A DNA stretch of 64,000 nucleotides, from NCBI RefSeq assembly GCF_900101755.1, contig NZ_FNAE01000008.1:124001-188000 (forward strand). The letters are read 5' to 3'. This DNA comes from Ectopseudomonas alcaliphila (GTDB lineage: Bacteria > Pseudomonadota > Gammaproteobacteria > Pseudomonadales > Pseudomonadaceae). This document shows, piece by piece, positions 52,885 to 62,070 of this stretch (the first letter of the stretch is position 1; each line of letters opens with the position of its first letter). Below the pieces are notes generated by a model. That model was given only the letters and a program-made list of their open reading frames with translations. It was not told the DNA's origin and searched no databases. Position numbers and translations under genes: made by a program.

Positions 52885-54894
52885 TTAGAAGGAGTATTTG
52901 ACGTTCAGACCGATATTGTCTCGGTCGCGCGCACCGTTGTTCTGGCCAGCGCCGTAGAACTCGGTGTACTGGATCTCGGCTTCCAAGCTGTTCAGGTAGC
53001 TGGCGCGCATACCCAGAGTGTATGCCTTGCGACCTTCGATGAAGTTGCCGGTCTGGTGCGAGTTGCCTTCGAAGTCGTGCTTGAACACGGCGAACGGCGA
53101 CAGGTTCACGCCAGCGTAAACGTCGTTCCAGGTGCCGGAGAGCACCAGGGTGTAGCCGTAAGCGTTCTTGTTGATCTGATCGTCGCGGTCGTAGCCGGAG
53201 ATGTAGGAGCCGTTAGCACGGCCAGAGTAGTAGCGCACGTTACCCTGGAAATCTGTGTACTTCAGATTGCTGCCACGAATGTGCTCAGAACCGAGTTCAG
53301 CAACACCAAAAAGGGAGTCGAAGCCCAGCGACGGGCCAAAGTTGTAGATACTGCCAATGGAAGTGTTGAAAGCCTCAACACGCTCATAGTTGCTCAGGCG
53401 ACGGTTACCAAGGCTTACAGTCTGCCCTCCCACTTGCACCTGCTGCCCCAGAGCAATCTGCGGCGCTTGCTGGAGCACTTGCCCCAACAGGTCGTTAGTG
53501 GTGGCTATACCAATCGGCAGGTTTGGACGATAGGAGAACTCACCGAATACCGACGCATTGCCTACAGTAGTATTGAAACTCAGGCCCATCATCCGAACAT
53601 CTTCGGCGTATTGGCGGCTAGCCTGGATCTGATTAGCTACATCCACCGAGACCAGACCACCGGCAATTTGCCGTGCGATATCAGCGACAGCAGCCGGATC
53701 ACCTGCCACGCCTGCTGCGGCCGCAGCCTGCAACGCAGCTCCCTGAACAGGGGCACTACCAACAAGAGCACCAAATTGTCCTCCCGTCATACCACCGTAT
53801 GCGTCGTCCAACTGGGCATAGATTGAAGGTTCTTTGGCGTGGTAGTTCACAAAGTAGAAGCCAAATTCGGTCGAATTTAGCTCTTCAGCGATATAGCGAA
53901 ATGCAACGCCAAATTGCCCATCATTCTTAGCATTGAGGTCATTCTTGATAGAGGCGACCTTAAAAGCGTCAGGCGTGGCAAACGAACTGCCGTTCAATCC
54001 ATGGGCAGGGTTCAAAACCGAGGCTTGATAGAGAGAGAGACCGCCAAGCAGAGGGTTTGGCGTAAGTGCGCCAGCCAAAGCACCACTCTGGTTATATGCG
54101 GTATGACCACCGTCGGCGAACAAATCAGTCTCGGAGAAGTAAGTACCAACCGGGTCGATTGCAGACTCTTTCCAGTTGAACTGGTAGAAGGCTTCCATCG
54201 AGAGATTGTCAGTCAGGCCAATGTTGAAGCTCAGTGCTTCGACCGGCACCAACACTTCCTTCACCTCGGAGCCAGGCAGGCGGAACTTGGCAGCATCGAC
54301 CGGGTTGGTGGTATTGATCCCGCCACGGTAGAACAGCCCTTCACCCCAGTTGAACACCTGCTTACCGAAGCGGCCGGAGACCGGCATATCGGCCACATCC
54401 CAGTTGCCATAAACATAGGCATCGAGAATCTGCGCATCGCGGCCGGCCTTGTGGCGGGTTTCACGAGTGAAGGTGTTGTCGCGCGGGTAGCTTTGGCTAG
54501 GCTGAGCCGGAGTATTTGCGTCGTAGTAGTCGTTGCGCTTGTCCATGATCTGGGTGTCATAGAAAGCGGTACCGCGGACGAATACACCATAGTTCTGATA
54601 GGACGCTTCAAGATCGGTGGTGATCTTGAACACTTCGGAAACCAGGCCGGTATCGAAGTTGCGGTTGCCATCGTTGGTGTTGATGTCGTTGTTGGTCTTG
54701 TCCTGACCCTGTACGCGCCACAGCTGGCCGTAGGAGACGGTGGTGTCGATGGAGCCGGTGATTTCGTTATCGGCGAAGCTGAACTCTACCGCTTGAGCGT
54801 GAGCGGCGACCAACAACGGCAGAACGCCTGCGAACGCAAAGCCGGCCTTGGCCGGGGCAAAACGTAGAACGGGCTTGCGGGACTTAATTTCCAT
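52885..54894 (-). CDS. DUF1302 outer-membrane beta-barrel protein
   Basis: A 669-residue protein. A basic leader and signal (KAGFAFAGVLPLLVAAHAQAVE) precede the barrel, starting FSFADNEITGSIDTTVSYGQLWRVQGQD and ending IGLNVKYSF, a barrel-closing Phe. First gene of the envelope group; the terminator after DUF1329 suggests a DUF1302-DUF1329 transcript. The middle (about 53200-54150) is visibly less GC-rich than both ends. Confidence 0.92.
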   Translation of the reverse strand: MEIKSRKPVLRFAPAKAGFAFAGVLPLLVAAHAQAVEFSFADNEITGSIDTTVSYGQLWRVQGQDKTNNDINTNDGNRNFDTGLVSEVFKITTDLEASYQNYGVFVRGTAFYDTQIMDKRNDYYDANTPAQPSQSYPRDNTFTRETRHKAGRDAQILDAYVYGNWDVADMPVSGRFGKQVFNWGEGLFYRGGINTTNPVDAAKFRLPGSEVKEVLVPVEALSFNIGLTDNLSMEAFYQFNWKESAIDPVGTYFSETDLFADGGHTAYNQSGALAGALTPNPLLGGLSLYQASVLNPAHGLNGSSFATPDAFKVASIKNDLNAKNDGQFGVAFRYIAEELNSTEFGFYFVNYHAKEPSIYAQLDDAYGGMTGGQFGALVGSAPVQGAALQAAAAAGVAGDPAAVADIARQIAGGLVSVDVANQIQASRQYAEDVRMMGLSFNTTVGNASVFGEFSYRPNLPIGIATTNDLLGQVLQQAPQIALGQQVQVGGQTVSLGNRRLSNYERVEAFNTSIGSIYNFGPSLGFDSLFGVAELGSEHIRGSNLKYTDFQGNVRYYSGRANGSYISGYDRDDQINKNAYGYTLVLSGTWNDVYAGVNLSPFAVFKHDFEGNSHQTGNFIEGRKAYTLGMRASYLNSLEAEIQYTEFYGAGQNNGARDRDNIGLNVKYSF

Positions 54895-55310
54895 CGAGAC
54901 TCACTCCGTGGACAGATCATTCTTTTGGGCGATCCCGTATCCGGGTCGCGAGTGCCGTACTGACGACGGCTTCTGTTTTTATTTGCAGCAACATGTTCCA
55001 ACGACCAGCGTGCGCTCGCACGCGGCCAGATCCTGCTCGGTACTGCAACCATGGTGCCAATTCAAACGGGTGTATCAGCGCAAACAGGCTTGGGAGAGCT
55101 GTTGGCCAGTTTCTTTTCGTGACTGATCAGCCACTGACCAATACGTCAGAAAAACTGGCGCACTTTGTCCTACGATCCGACGCTTTATGCCACCTGCCAC
55201 GCACCTTGCCGCCCTGCAGAGCGAAGAAGATCGCCCAGCTGTCAAGCGCAGAAGCCCGAACTTAAGTGTGCAAAGGCATAACGAATTGCATACATATTTC
55301 ATTGGGTAAC
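54895..55310. other. upstream region of the DUF1302 operon
   Basis: About 400 bp without a gene. It should hold the DUF1302 promoter; I see no clear -35/-10 pair or operator. The sequence becomes AT-rich near 55260-55310. Confidence 0.5.
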
Positions 55311-55349
55311 AAAAAAGTGTTACCAACCAGAGGCCGGTAACACTTTTTT
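55311..55349. terminator. strong terminator after pepN
   Basis: AAAAAAGTGTTACC (55311-55324) and GGTAACACTTTTTT (55336-55349) form a perfect 14-bp stem with A- and T-runs. Confidence 0.93.
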
Positions 55350-55366
55350 GTAGAGCAAAACCCGTC

Positions 55367-58024
55367 TTAGGCCAGGCTCTTGCTCACCACTTCATAGACA
55401 TCGCTGGACAGCTCGCCGGAGGCGAGGATGCGCTCCAGCTCGGCCTTCATCAGCGCCTGGCGGGCGCTGCCGTATTTGCGCCAGCGGGTCAGCGGCGCCA
55501 GCAGGCGCGAGGCGATCTGCGGGTTGAGGGCGTTGAGGGTGATCACCTGATCGGCGAGAAAGCGGTAGCCCGCCCCGTCTGCGCGGTGAAAGTTGATCAG
55601 ATTCTGGTTGGCGAAGGCCCCGATCAGCGCACGCACCTTGTTCGGGTTCTTCAGGGTGAAGGCTTCATGCTGCATCAGCGCGTGCACACGCTCCAGGCCG
55701 CCGGGCAGCGGGCAGCCGGCCTGCACGCTGAACCACTGATCCATGACCAGCGGATTGTCCTTGAAGAAGTCGGCGAACATCGCCAGGGCCTTGCCCTGCT
55801 CCGCCTGGAACGGCGAGTTGACCAGCACCGCCAGCGCCGCCAGGCGCTCGGTCATGTTGTCGGCATTCTCGAACTGGTCGACGCAGGCCACCAGCACCTC
55901 GGGCTTCTCGCTGAGCATCAGGTAGGAAAGCGCGATGTTCTGCAGGCTGCGACGGGCGAAGTGCGCGGCCTCGGCCACGTAAGGCGTGGTCTTGGAGGTT
56001 TCACGATTGGCCTGGTAGCGCGCCCACAGCGGGGCGAACAGCGCGGCAGCCAGCTCCTTGCGAGCGAACTCACGCGCGGCGTGAATGGCCTCGACATCGG
56101 CCACCTCGCTGATCTCGGTGAGGTAGGCCTCACCCGGCAGCGAGAGCATTTCCGCAACCATGGCCTGATCCAGCGACTCGTCTTCGAGCAGAGTGCGCAG
56201 CGCAGTGACCAAGCGCTGATCCAGCACCAGAGCCTCGCCACGCTGATGCTGACCGATCAGCTCCTGCAGTACCTGCACCGACAACTGCTGGCCGGCTTCC
56301 CAGCGGTTGAAACCGTCGCTGTCGTGCTGCATGAGGAACATCAGTTGGTCGCGGTCATAGGGGAAGTGCAGCTTGACCGGCGCGCTGAAGCCACGCAGCA
56401 GCGACGGCAGTGGCTTTGCGGTGATGCCTTCGAAGATGAAGGTCTGCTCAGCCTCGGTGACCGACAATACGCGACTGGTGCCTTGCGCCGCGCTTTCACC
56501 CTGCAGGCGCAGCGCCAGCTCGTTGCCTTGGGCATCGAGCAGGCCGAGCGCCACCGGAATCACGAACGGCAGCTTCTCGCTTTGCCCTGGCGTGGCCGGG
56601 CAGCTCTGGCGGAAGCTCAGGCTGTAGGTTTGCGCGGCGGCGTCATAAGCCTCGCTGACCTCCAGACGCGGCGTGCCGGCCTGGGTGTACCAGCGCTTGA
56701 ACTGGGTCAGGTCCTGGCCGCTGGCGTCTTCCATGGCCTTGACGAAGTCGTCGCAGGTCACGGCCTGGCCGTCGTGGCGCTCGAAGTACAGGTCCGAGCC
56801 CTTGCGGAACAGTTCCGGCCCGAGCAGGGTGTGGATCATGCGCAGCACTTCCGAACCCTTCTCGTAGATGGTCAGGGTGTAGAAGTTGGAGATCTCCATG
56901 TACGCGTCCGGGCGCACCGGGTGGGCCATGGGGCCGGCGTCCTCGGCGAACTGGTGGGTGCGCAGGTAGGCCACGTCTTCGATGCGTTTGACCGTGCGCG
57001 AGTGGGTATCGGCGGAGAACTCGCTGTCGCGGAATACGGTGAAGCCTTCCTTGAGCGACAACTGGAACCAGTCGCGGCAGGTCACGCGGTTGCCCGACCA
57101 GTTGTGGAAGTATTCGTGCGCCACCACCGCCTCGACACGCTGATGCGCGGCATCGGTGGCGGTCTCGGCCTTGGCCAGCACGCAGCTGGAGTTGAAGATG
57201 TTGAGGCCCTTGTTCTCCATGGCACCCATATTGAAGTCGTTGACCGCGACGATCATGAAGATGTCTAGGTCGTACTCGCGGCCATAGACCTCCTCGTCCC
57301 ACTTCATCGAGCGCTTGAGGCTGTCCATGGCGTGCTGCACCTTGTCGATGTTCTCCGGCTCGACGTAGATGCGCAGCGCTACCTCGCGGCTGCTCATGGT
57401 GGTGAAGCTGTCTTCCACACACCAGAGGTCACCGGCGACCAGGGCGAACAGGTAGGCCGGCTTCTTGAACGGGTCTTCCCAGGTGGCCCAATGACGACCG
57501 CCCTCCTCGCCGCCGCTGGCAATCGGGTTACCGTTGGACAGCAGCACCGGGTAGGCATGCTGTTCGGCGCTGACCGTGGTGGTGAACTTGCTCATCACGT
57601 CCGGGCGGTCGAGGTAGAAGGTGATCTTGCGAAAGCCCTCGGCCTCGCACTGGGTGCAGAACATCGTGCCGGACTTGTACAGGCCTTCCAGTGCGGTGTT
57701 GCTTTCCGGGTGAATGCGCACGCTGCTGTCGACCACGAAACGGTCCTGAGTCGGCTGCAGGCTCAGGTGGCTGTCGGTGAGGCTGTAATCACCCTCACCC
57801 AGCTCGCGGTCATCGAGCTTGAGCTCCAGCAGCTCCAGCTGCTGACCATCCAGCACCAGCTTGGGCAAGCCGGCACCGGCCTCGGGGTTACGACGCATGA
57901 CCAGCTGCGCGTGCACCAGGCTGTGATCCTCGAACAACTCGAAGGTCAGGTGGGTTTCGTCGATCAGGTAGTCGGGAACCTGATAGTCCTTGAGGTAGAT
58001 GGTCTTGGATTGTTCGGTGCGCAT
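55367..58024 (-). CDS. pepN: aminopeptidase N (M1 family)
   Basis: An 885-residue M1 metallopeptidase that removes N-terminal residues from peptides. The substrate motif GAMENKGLNIF and the zinc site VAHEYFHNWSGNRVTCRDWFQLSLKEG (about residues 300-330) are intact. The N-terminus MRTEQSKTIYLKDYQVPDYLI is typical. The length matches the E. coli type. It lies downstream of DUF2797 and ends in a strong terminator. Confidence 0.97.
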   Translation of the reverse strand: MRTEQSKTIYLKDYQVPDYLIDETHLTFELFEDHSLVHAQLVMRRNPEAGAGLPKLVLDGQQLELLELKLDDRELGEGDYSLTDSHLSLQPTQDRFVVDSSVRIHPESNTALEGLYKSGTMFCTQCEAEGFRKITFYLDRPDVMSKFTTTVSAEQHAYPVLLSNGNPIASGGEEGGRHWATWEDPFKKPAYLFALVAGDLWCVEDSFTTMSSREVALRIYVEPENIDKVQHAMDSLKRSMKWDEEVYGREYDLDIFMIVAVNDFNMGAMENKGLNIFNSSCVLAKAETATDAAHQRVEAVVAHEYFHNWSGNRVTCRDWFQLSLKEGFTVFRDSEFSADTHSRTVKRIEDVAYLRTHQFAEDAGPMAHPVRPDAYMEISNFYTLTIYEKGSEVLRMIHTLLGPELFRKGSDLYFERHDGQAVTCDDFVKAMEDASGQDLTQFKRWYTQAGTPRLEVSEAYDAAAQTYSLSFRQSCPATPGQSEKLPFVIPVALGLLDAQGNELALRLQGESAAQGTSRVLSVTEAEQTFIFEGITAKPLPSLLRGFSAPVKLHFPYDRDQLMFLMQHDSDGFNRWEAGQQLSVQVLQELIGQHQRGEALVLDQRLVTALRTLLEDESLDQAMVAEMLSLPGEAYLTEISEVADVEAIHAAREFARKELAAALFAPLWARYQANRETSKTTPYVAEAAHFARRSLQNIALSYLMLSEKPEVLVACVDQFENADNMTERLAALAVLVNSPFQAEQGKALAMFADFFKDNPLVMDQWFSVQAGCPLPGGLERVHALMQHEAFTLKNPNKVRALIGAFANQNLINFHRADGAGYRFLADQVITLNALNPQIASRLLAPLTRWRKYGSARQALMKAELERILASGELSSDVYEVVSKSLA

Positions 58025-58075
58025 GGCTCTTGGCCTCTCGTCTGCGGCGCCCCGGGCGCCGGTGGCAATCGGGTG

Positions 58076-58912
58076 TCAGGCGGCGATCTCGTGGACGGCC
58101 AACTGATAGGCGGTGTACTTGCGAATATTGATCACGCCGGTATCGAACATCAGGTACTGGCCCTTGATACCGAGCAGGGTACCTTCGGCCAGGGGCAGCT
58201 TGTCCAGATTGAAGCTGGTGATCTTGGCCGGATAGGCCTCGATGGGGTAACGAATCTCCAGCACGTCGGCGGTGCCCAGCGGCTGGATGGCCTGCAGACC
58301 GAAGCGCTGCTGCAGCTCGGTGATACCCGCGCCACAGCTATCGAACAGCTGCTCGCGAATCGCCAGCAGATCGACCGGCACGGCATCGCCCTTGAGCAGC
58401 GCCCGCCAGTTGGTCTTGTCTGCCACCTGGCTACGCAGCAGGTCTTCGACGAAGCCGGACTGCTGCCGGGTGGCCACGCGCAGGATGGGCAGCGCCTGGG
58501 TCGCGCCCTGATCGATCCAGCGCGTCGGCACCTGGCTGGCACGGGTGATGCCCACCTTCACGCCACTGGAATTGGCCAGGTAGACGATATGGTCGGTCAT
58601 GCAGAACTGCTCGCCCCAGCTCGGCTCGCGGCAGGTGCCGGCATCGTAATGACACTTCTCCGGGCTCATGATGCAGATATCGCATTGCGCCAGCTTCTGC
58701 ATGCAGGGGTAGCAATAACCCTGGCTGAAGCTGGTCTTGGTCTTGCGTCCGCAGTGCGTGCAATGGATGGCACCGAGGTATTCCAGGCGCAGATGCTTGC
58801 CCACCAGCGGGTTGACCGGTACTTCTTCGTCGCCAAGACGGAAGGCGTATTGCACCGGTGCGTCCAGGTGCGCCTTCATCTTGCTCAGCGAGCCACGTCC
58901 CAATTCACTCAT
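58076..58912 (-). CDS. DUF2797 family protein
   Basis: A 278-residue protein with a cysteine-rich zinc-finger-like N-terminal region (CTHCGRKTKTSFSQGYCYPC, about residues 46-65; then CDICIMSPEKCHYDAGTC). A conserved YLANSSGVKVGITRASQVPTRWIDQGA segment (about 103-129) resembles a GIY-YIG-like fold. Function unknown. Starts MSELGRGSLSK at 58912, overlapping the DUF1315 stop by one base. Confidence 0.9.
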   Translation of the reverse strand: MSELGRGSLSKMKAHLDAPVQYAFRLGDEEVPVNPLVGKHLRLEYLGAIHCTHCGRKTKTSFSQGYCYPCMQKLAQCDICIMSPEKCHYDAGTCREPSWGEQFCMTDHIVYLANSSGVKVGITRASQVPTRWIDQGATQALPILRVATRQQSGFVEDLLRSQVADKTNWRALLKGDAVPVDLLAIREQLFDSCGAGITELQQRFGLQAIQPLGTADVLEIRYPIEAYPAKITSFNLDKLPLAEGTLLGIKGQYLMFDTGVINIRKYTAYQLAVHEIAA

Positions 58913-59175
58913 CAGTGCAGGGTATCCGAGGACTTGAACAACAGGTTGGGTACCGGCTCGGACTTGCTGCTGCACTCCTGCGGCCCCATGTAACCGGTGC
59001 GTTCTTCTTCCGGCAGGTTCTGCACTTCCCAGGCGATCATCGCCTGCAGGCTCAGCTCTTTCTGTTCCTGGGTCAGCTTGCGGCCGTCCGGCCATTTACC
59101 GATTTCCACGGCCAGCTTGAGGCTCTCGTAGATTTCCGGGGTGATGTTTTCAATCGCATCGAGAAAGGACGACAT
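58912..59175 (-). CDS. DUF1315 (YeaC-like) protein
   Basis: An 87-residue protein: MSSFLDAIENITPEIYESLKLAVEIGKWPDGRKLTQEQKELSLQAMIAWE is the family pattern. Start at 59175 with AAGGTC-type weak site (gagacctt on -). Function unknown. Coupled to DUF2797. Confidence 0.9.
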   Translation of the reverse strand: MSSFLDAIENITPEIYESLKLAVEIGKWPDGRKLTQEQKELSLQAMIAWEVQNLPEEERTGYMGPQECSSKSEPVPNLLFKSSDTLH

Positions 59176-59204
59176 GAAGGTCTCCAAATAAGTCTTAGGG
59201 CGGA

Positions 59205-59239
59205 TGAAGCCCGCCAAAATGCTGCGATGGCGGGCTTCA
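59205..59239 (-). terminator. terminator after the rhomboid gene
   Basis: TGAAGCCCGCC (59205-59215) and GGCGGGCTTCA (59229-59239): perfect 11-bp stem just below the rhomboid stop and above DUF1315. Confidence 0.75.
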
Positions 59240-59254
59240 CCCACCCCACAGGCT

Positions 59255-60115
59255 TTAAATCGTTCGTCTGGCAAGCATACCGCCAAGCAGCCCGGTCAGG
59301 CAGCCGGTGAGCAAGCCGCCGACATGCGCGGCATTGGCAATGGCGCCGAACTGCAACAACTCGAAGATGCCGGTCATGCAGATCAGCAGCCAGGCCAGCA
59401 TCATCACCAGCACGCCAGGCGGCAGCCGATAGGCAGCGTTCGGTGCCAGGCGCTGGTAGATCCAGCAATGCCCAAGCAGACCGTAAAGTACGCCGGACAG
59501 GCCGCCGAACAACGACGGCCCGGCCCACCAGTACTGGGCGAAGTTCGACGCCAGACCAAACAGCAGAGTCAGCCCCAACAGGCCGATGGCGCCCTGGCGA
59601 AACTCGATGCGTCGCCCCAGCTCCCAGTACCACAAGCTGTTCATCGCCAGATGCAGCCAACCGAAGTGGATCAGCATCGGCGTGATCAGGCGCCACCATT
59701 GACCACTGCCCAGGGTGGCATCCAGATAGGTCAGATAGATGTGCTCACCGTCGAGGCGAAAATCGACGAAACTCAGCCAGCGAATGGTGGAAAAGTTCTC
59801 GCCCGCCAGGGTCACCGCGAAGACGATGAAGGTGGCCAGCAACACCAGCGCCGTGACCGGGCTGCGCCGTAGTTGAGTGGCGAAGCCCTCGCGCACAGGG
59901 ACGACGCTTGGCGGCAGCTCTCCGGCGGCATCGCCCTGCGGGTGGCGCGCGTACAGTTCGCGCACCTGCTCTGCAAGCTCCTGCCCCGGCACCCACAGCA
60001 CCTGCTCACCGCCCTCTTCCGCCACCCGGTGCGGTACACGCAAACGCTGCAGCAGAGCGACAAAACCGCTCAAATCGCTATCCAGCGGCAAGCGCAACAC
60101 AACCACTGCCGTCAT
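59255..60115 (-). CDS. rhomboid intramembrane serine protease (GlpG-like)
   Basis: A 286-residue membrane protease. After a cytoplasmic N-terminal domain (about 90 residues) come six TM helices. The active serine sits in FGGLSGVLYGLLG (GxSG-type) and the histidine in NAAHVGGLLTG. The HFGWLHLAMNSLWYWELG segment is the usual TM2 motif. Its ATG overlaps the phosphoesterase stop by four bases. Confidence 0.93.
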   Translation of the reverse strand: MTAVVVLRLPLDSDLSGFVALLQRLRVPHRVAEEGGEQVLWVPGQELAEQVRELYARHPQGDAAGELPPSVVPVREGFATQLRRSPVTALVLLATFIVFAVTLAGENFSTIRWLSFVDFRLDGEHIYLTYLDATLGSGQWWRLITPMLIHFGWLHLAMNSLWYWELGRRIEFRQGAIGLLGLTLLFGLASNFAQYWWAGPSLFGGLSGVLYGLLGHCWIYQRLAPNAAYRLPPGVLVMMLAWLLICMTGIFELLQFGAIANAAHVGGLLTGCLTGLLGGMLARRTI

Positions 60116-61086
60116 CGCGGCGCCTCCTGCGGATCGACATCGACCCAGACGAATTTACCCGCGTCCAGACGTGTTTCCTGATCCAGACGATAAGCCACCA
60201 GGCGGCCGCCAACCACCGCGCTGTAGTCCAGACACGCCAGGTTGGGCCTGATCGGCGCCGGCTTGCCACGCCGCCAGTAATGGCCGACGAACAGCAGCGG
60301 CTCGTGCGCGCCATATCTGAGCAACTCATCCTTCTGCAGTTCGGTCAACGGCGTCTGCGCAGCCATCTCCGGCAACGCATCGGGCTGGAAGACGATATCG
60401 CCGTAGGTCTGCGGATTCTCTTCCCAGAATTTGGTGCGAAAGTACGAGCGGGTAAAGCCGTCGCCGCTGGTCAGGGTCAGGCCGTGCGGCAAGCGCATGT
60501 CGGTACCACGCAGCAGGCGATCTAGCGCCATGTTGGCGAAGCTGCCGGGCACGGCCGAGGCCTGCAGGAAGTGTTCGTCGATGCAGCCATCGGGAAACTG
60601 CGCCTTGAGCGGCGTGATCAGCTCGTCATCCCAGCAGGCGTGCACCACGCGGAAGCGCCCGGCATCGATGAATAGCGGCATCTCGTAGAACCAGCACAGA
60701 AATTCGCGCCACTCCAGTGGATGATCCTCGAATTGCGCCAATGTCTCGCGCATCAGGCGCTGGTGGCGCGAGCTGTGCTCGCGTACGTACTGGCGGCCAC
60801 TGCCGGGTGGCGCCGGCGTGCTCCAGCCCAACGCGTTGAACTCGTGGTTGCCCATGATGCACAGTGCCTGGTCGGCACGAACCATGTCGTGCACCAGATG
60901 CAGGGTTTCACGGATACCCGGACCACGGTCGACCAGGTCACCCAGGAAGATCACCATGCGCGTCGGATGGCGCCACACGCCACCCTGGCGGCTGTAACCC
61001 AAACGCTCGAGCAGGCGTTCAAGGGTTTGCGCGCAACCGTGGATATCACCGATCAGGTCATAGCCACGATGGGGGTCGAGGGACAT
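60112..61086 (-). CDS. calcineurin-like metallophosphoesterase
   Basis: A 324-residue metallophosphatase. Motifs GDIHGC (about residue 13), GDLVDRGPG (about 49) and GNHEFNALG (about 79) bind the two metals. It is related to ApaH/PrpE-like phosphatases; the substrate is not clear. It directly follows the NAD kinase (start and stop are adjacent) and overlaps the rhomboid gene. Confidence 0.92.
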   Translation of the reverse strand: MSLDPHRGYDLIGDIHGCAQTLERLLERLGYSRQGGVWRHPTRMVIFLGDLVDRGPGIRETLHLVHDMVRADQALCIMGNHEFNALGWSTPAPPGSGRQYVREHSSRHQRLMRETLAQFEDHPLEWREFLCWFYEMPLFIDAGRFRVVHACWDDELITPLKAQFPDGCIDEHFLQASAVPGSFANMALDRLLRGTDMRLPHGLTLTSGDGFTRSYFRTKFWEENPQTYGDIVFQPDALPEMAAQTPLTELQKDELLRYGAHEPLLFVGHYWRRGKPAPIRPNLACLDYSAVVGGRLVAYRLDQETRLDAGKFVWVDVDPQEAPR

Positions 61087-61974
61087 TCAGTCCTGCCCTC
61101 CCAGGCGGCTGCCCCATCCGAGCTTGGTGCGGCAAACCTCATAGTAGTTGTGATCCAGCGGATGGATCAGACGCAACTTCTGCGCCTTCTTGGCCACGTG
61201 CAGGGTGTCGCCCGGGGCACAGGTGAAGTGGTTCTGGCCGTCGCAGGACACCTGCGGATAGATGGTCATGTCCGCCGACACCACCACCTTCAGCTCGCTG
61301 TTGCCGTCAACCACGATGGGCCGGCTGGACAGCGTATGCGGGTACATCGGCACCACCACGATGGCATCGAGCTTGGGATGCATGATCGGCCCGCCGGCGG
61401 ACAGCGCATAGGCGGTCGAACCCGTGGGCGTGGCGACGATCAGGCCGTCGGCCTTCTGGCTGCAGACGAACTGACCGTCGATATACAGCTCGAACTCGAT
61501 CATCCGCGTCGACTTGCCGGGGTGCAGCACCACGTCGTTGAGCGCGTCGCCCTGGCCGATGGCTTCGCCCTGGCGACGCACTTCGGCTTCGAGCAGGAAG
61601 CGATTCTCGGTCAGGTACTGGCCTTCGAGCACCTGCGCCACCTTGAGCTCCAGCTCGTCAGGGCGAATATCGGTGAGAAAACCCAGGCTGCCACGGTTGA
61701 TCCCCAGCACCGGTACCTTGTGCCGCGCCAGGGCGCGGGCGGCGCCGAGCATGCTGCCGTCGCCACCGACGACGATCACCAGGTCGCAGACCTCGCCAAG
61801 CATCTTGCGCGAGGAGGTCTGCAGGCCGTGTCCCGGCAGCACGTCGGCAATGGTGTCCTCGAGGATCACATGCAGGTGGCGGTCGATCAGAAAGCGCTTG
61901 AGCCGCCGCACGGTTTCCAGCACCCGCGTGCTCCCCAGGCGCCCGATGATGCCGACATTGCGAAATTGCTCCAT
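61087..61974 (-). CDS. nadK: NAD kinase
   Basis: A 295-residue enzyme that phosphorylates NAD to NADP. The signature GGDGSMLGAARAL (about residues 70-82) with the catalytic Asp, GINRGSLGFLTDI and TPTGSTAYALSAGGPI are intact. Starts MEQFRNVGIIGRLG. First gene of a - strand unit with the phosphoesterase and rhomboid genes. Confidence 0.97.
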   Translation of the reverse strand: MEQFRNVGIIGRLGSTRVLETVRRLKRFLIDRHLHVILEDTIADVLPGHGLQTSSRKMLGEVCDLVIVVGGDGSMLGAARALARHKVPVLGINRGSLGFLTDIRPDELELKVAQVLEGQYLTENRFLLEAEVRRQGEAIGQGDALNDVVLHPGKSTRMIEFELYIDGQFVCSQKADGLIVATPTGSTAYALSAGGPIMHPKLDAIVVVPMYPHTLSSRPIVVDGNSELKVVVSADMTIYPQVSCDGQNHFTCAPGDTLHVAKKAQKLRLIHPLDHNYYEVCRTKLGWGSRLGGQD

Positions 61975-62070
61975 GGGACTCCCGCCAGACAGATAAGAAA
62001 CGATGGGTGATTATCGGCCAAAGGCCTGGGCGGCAGCAAACCAGCACTGTTACTGGGCTATGCTCGGCTC

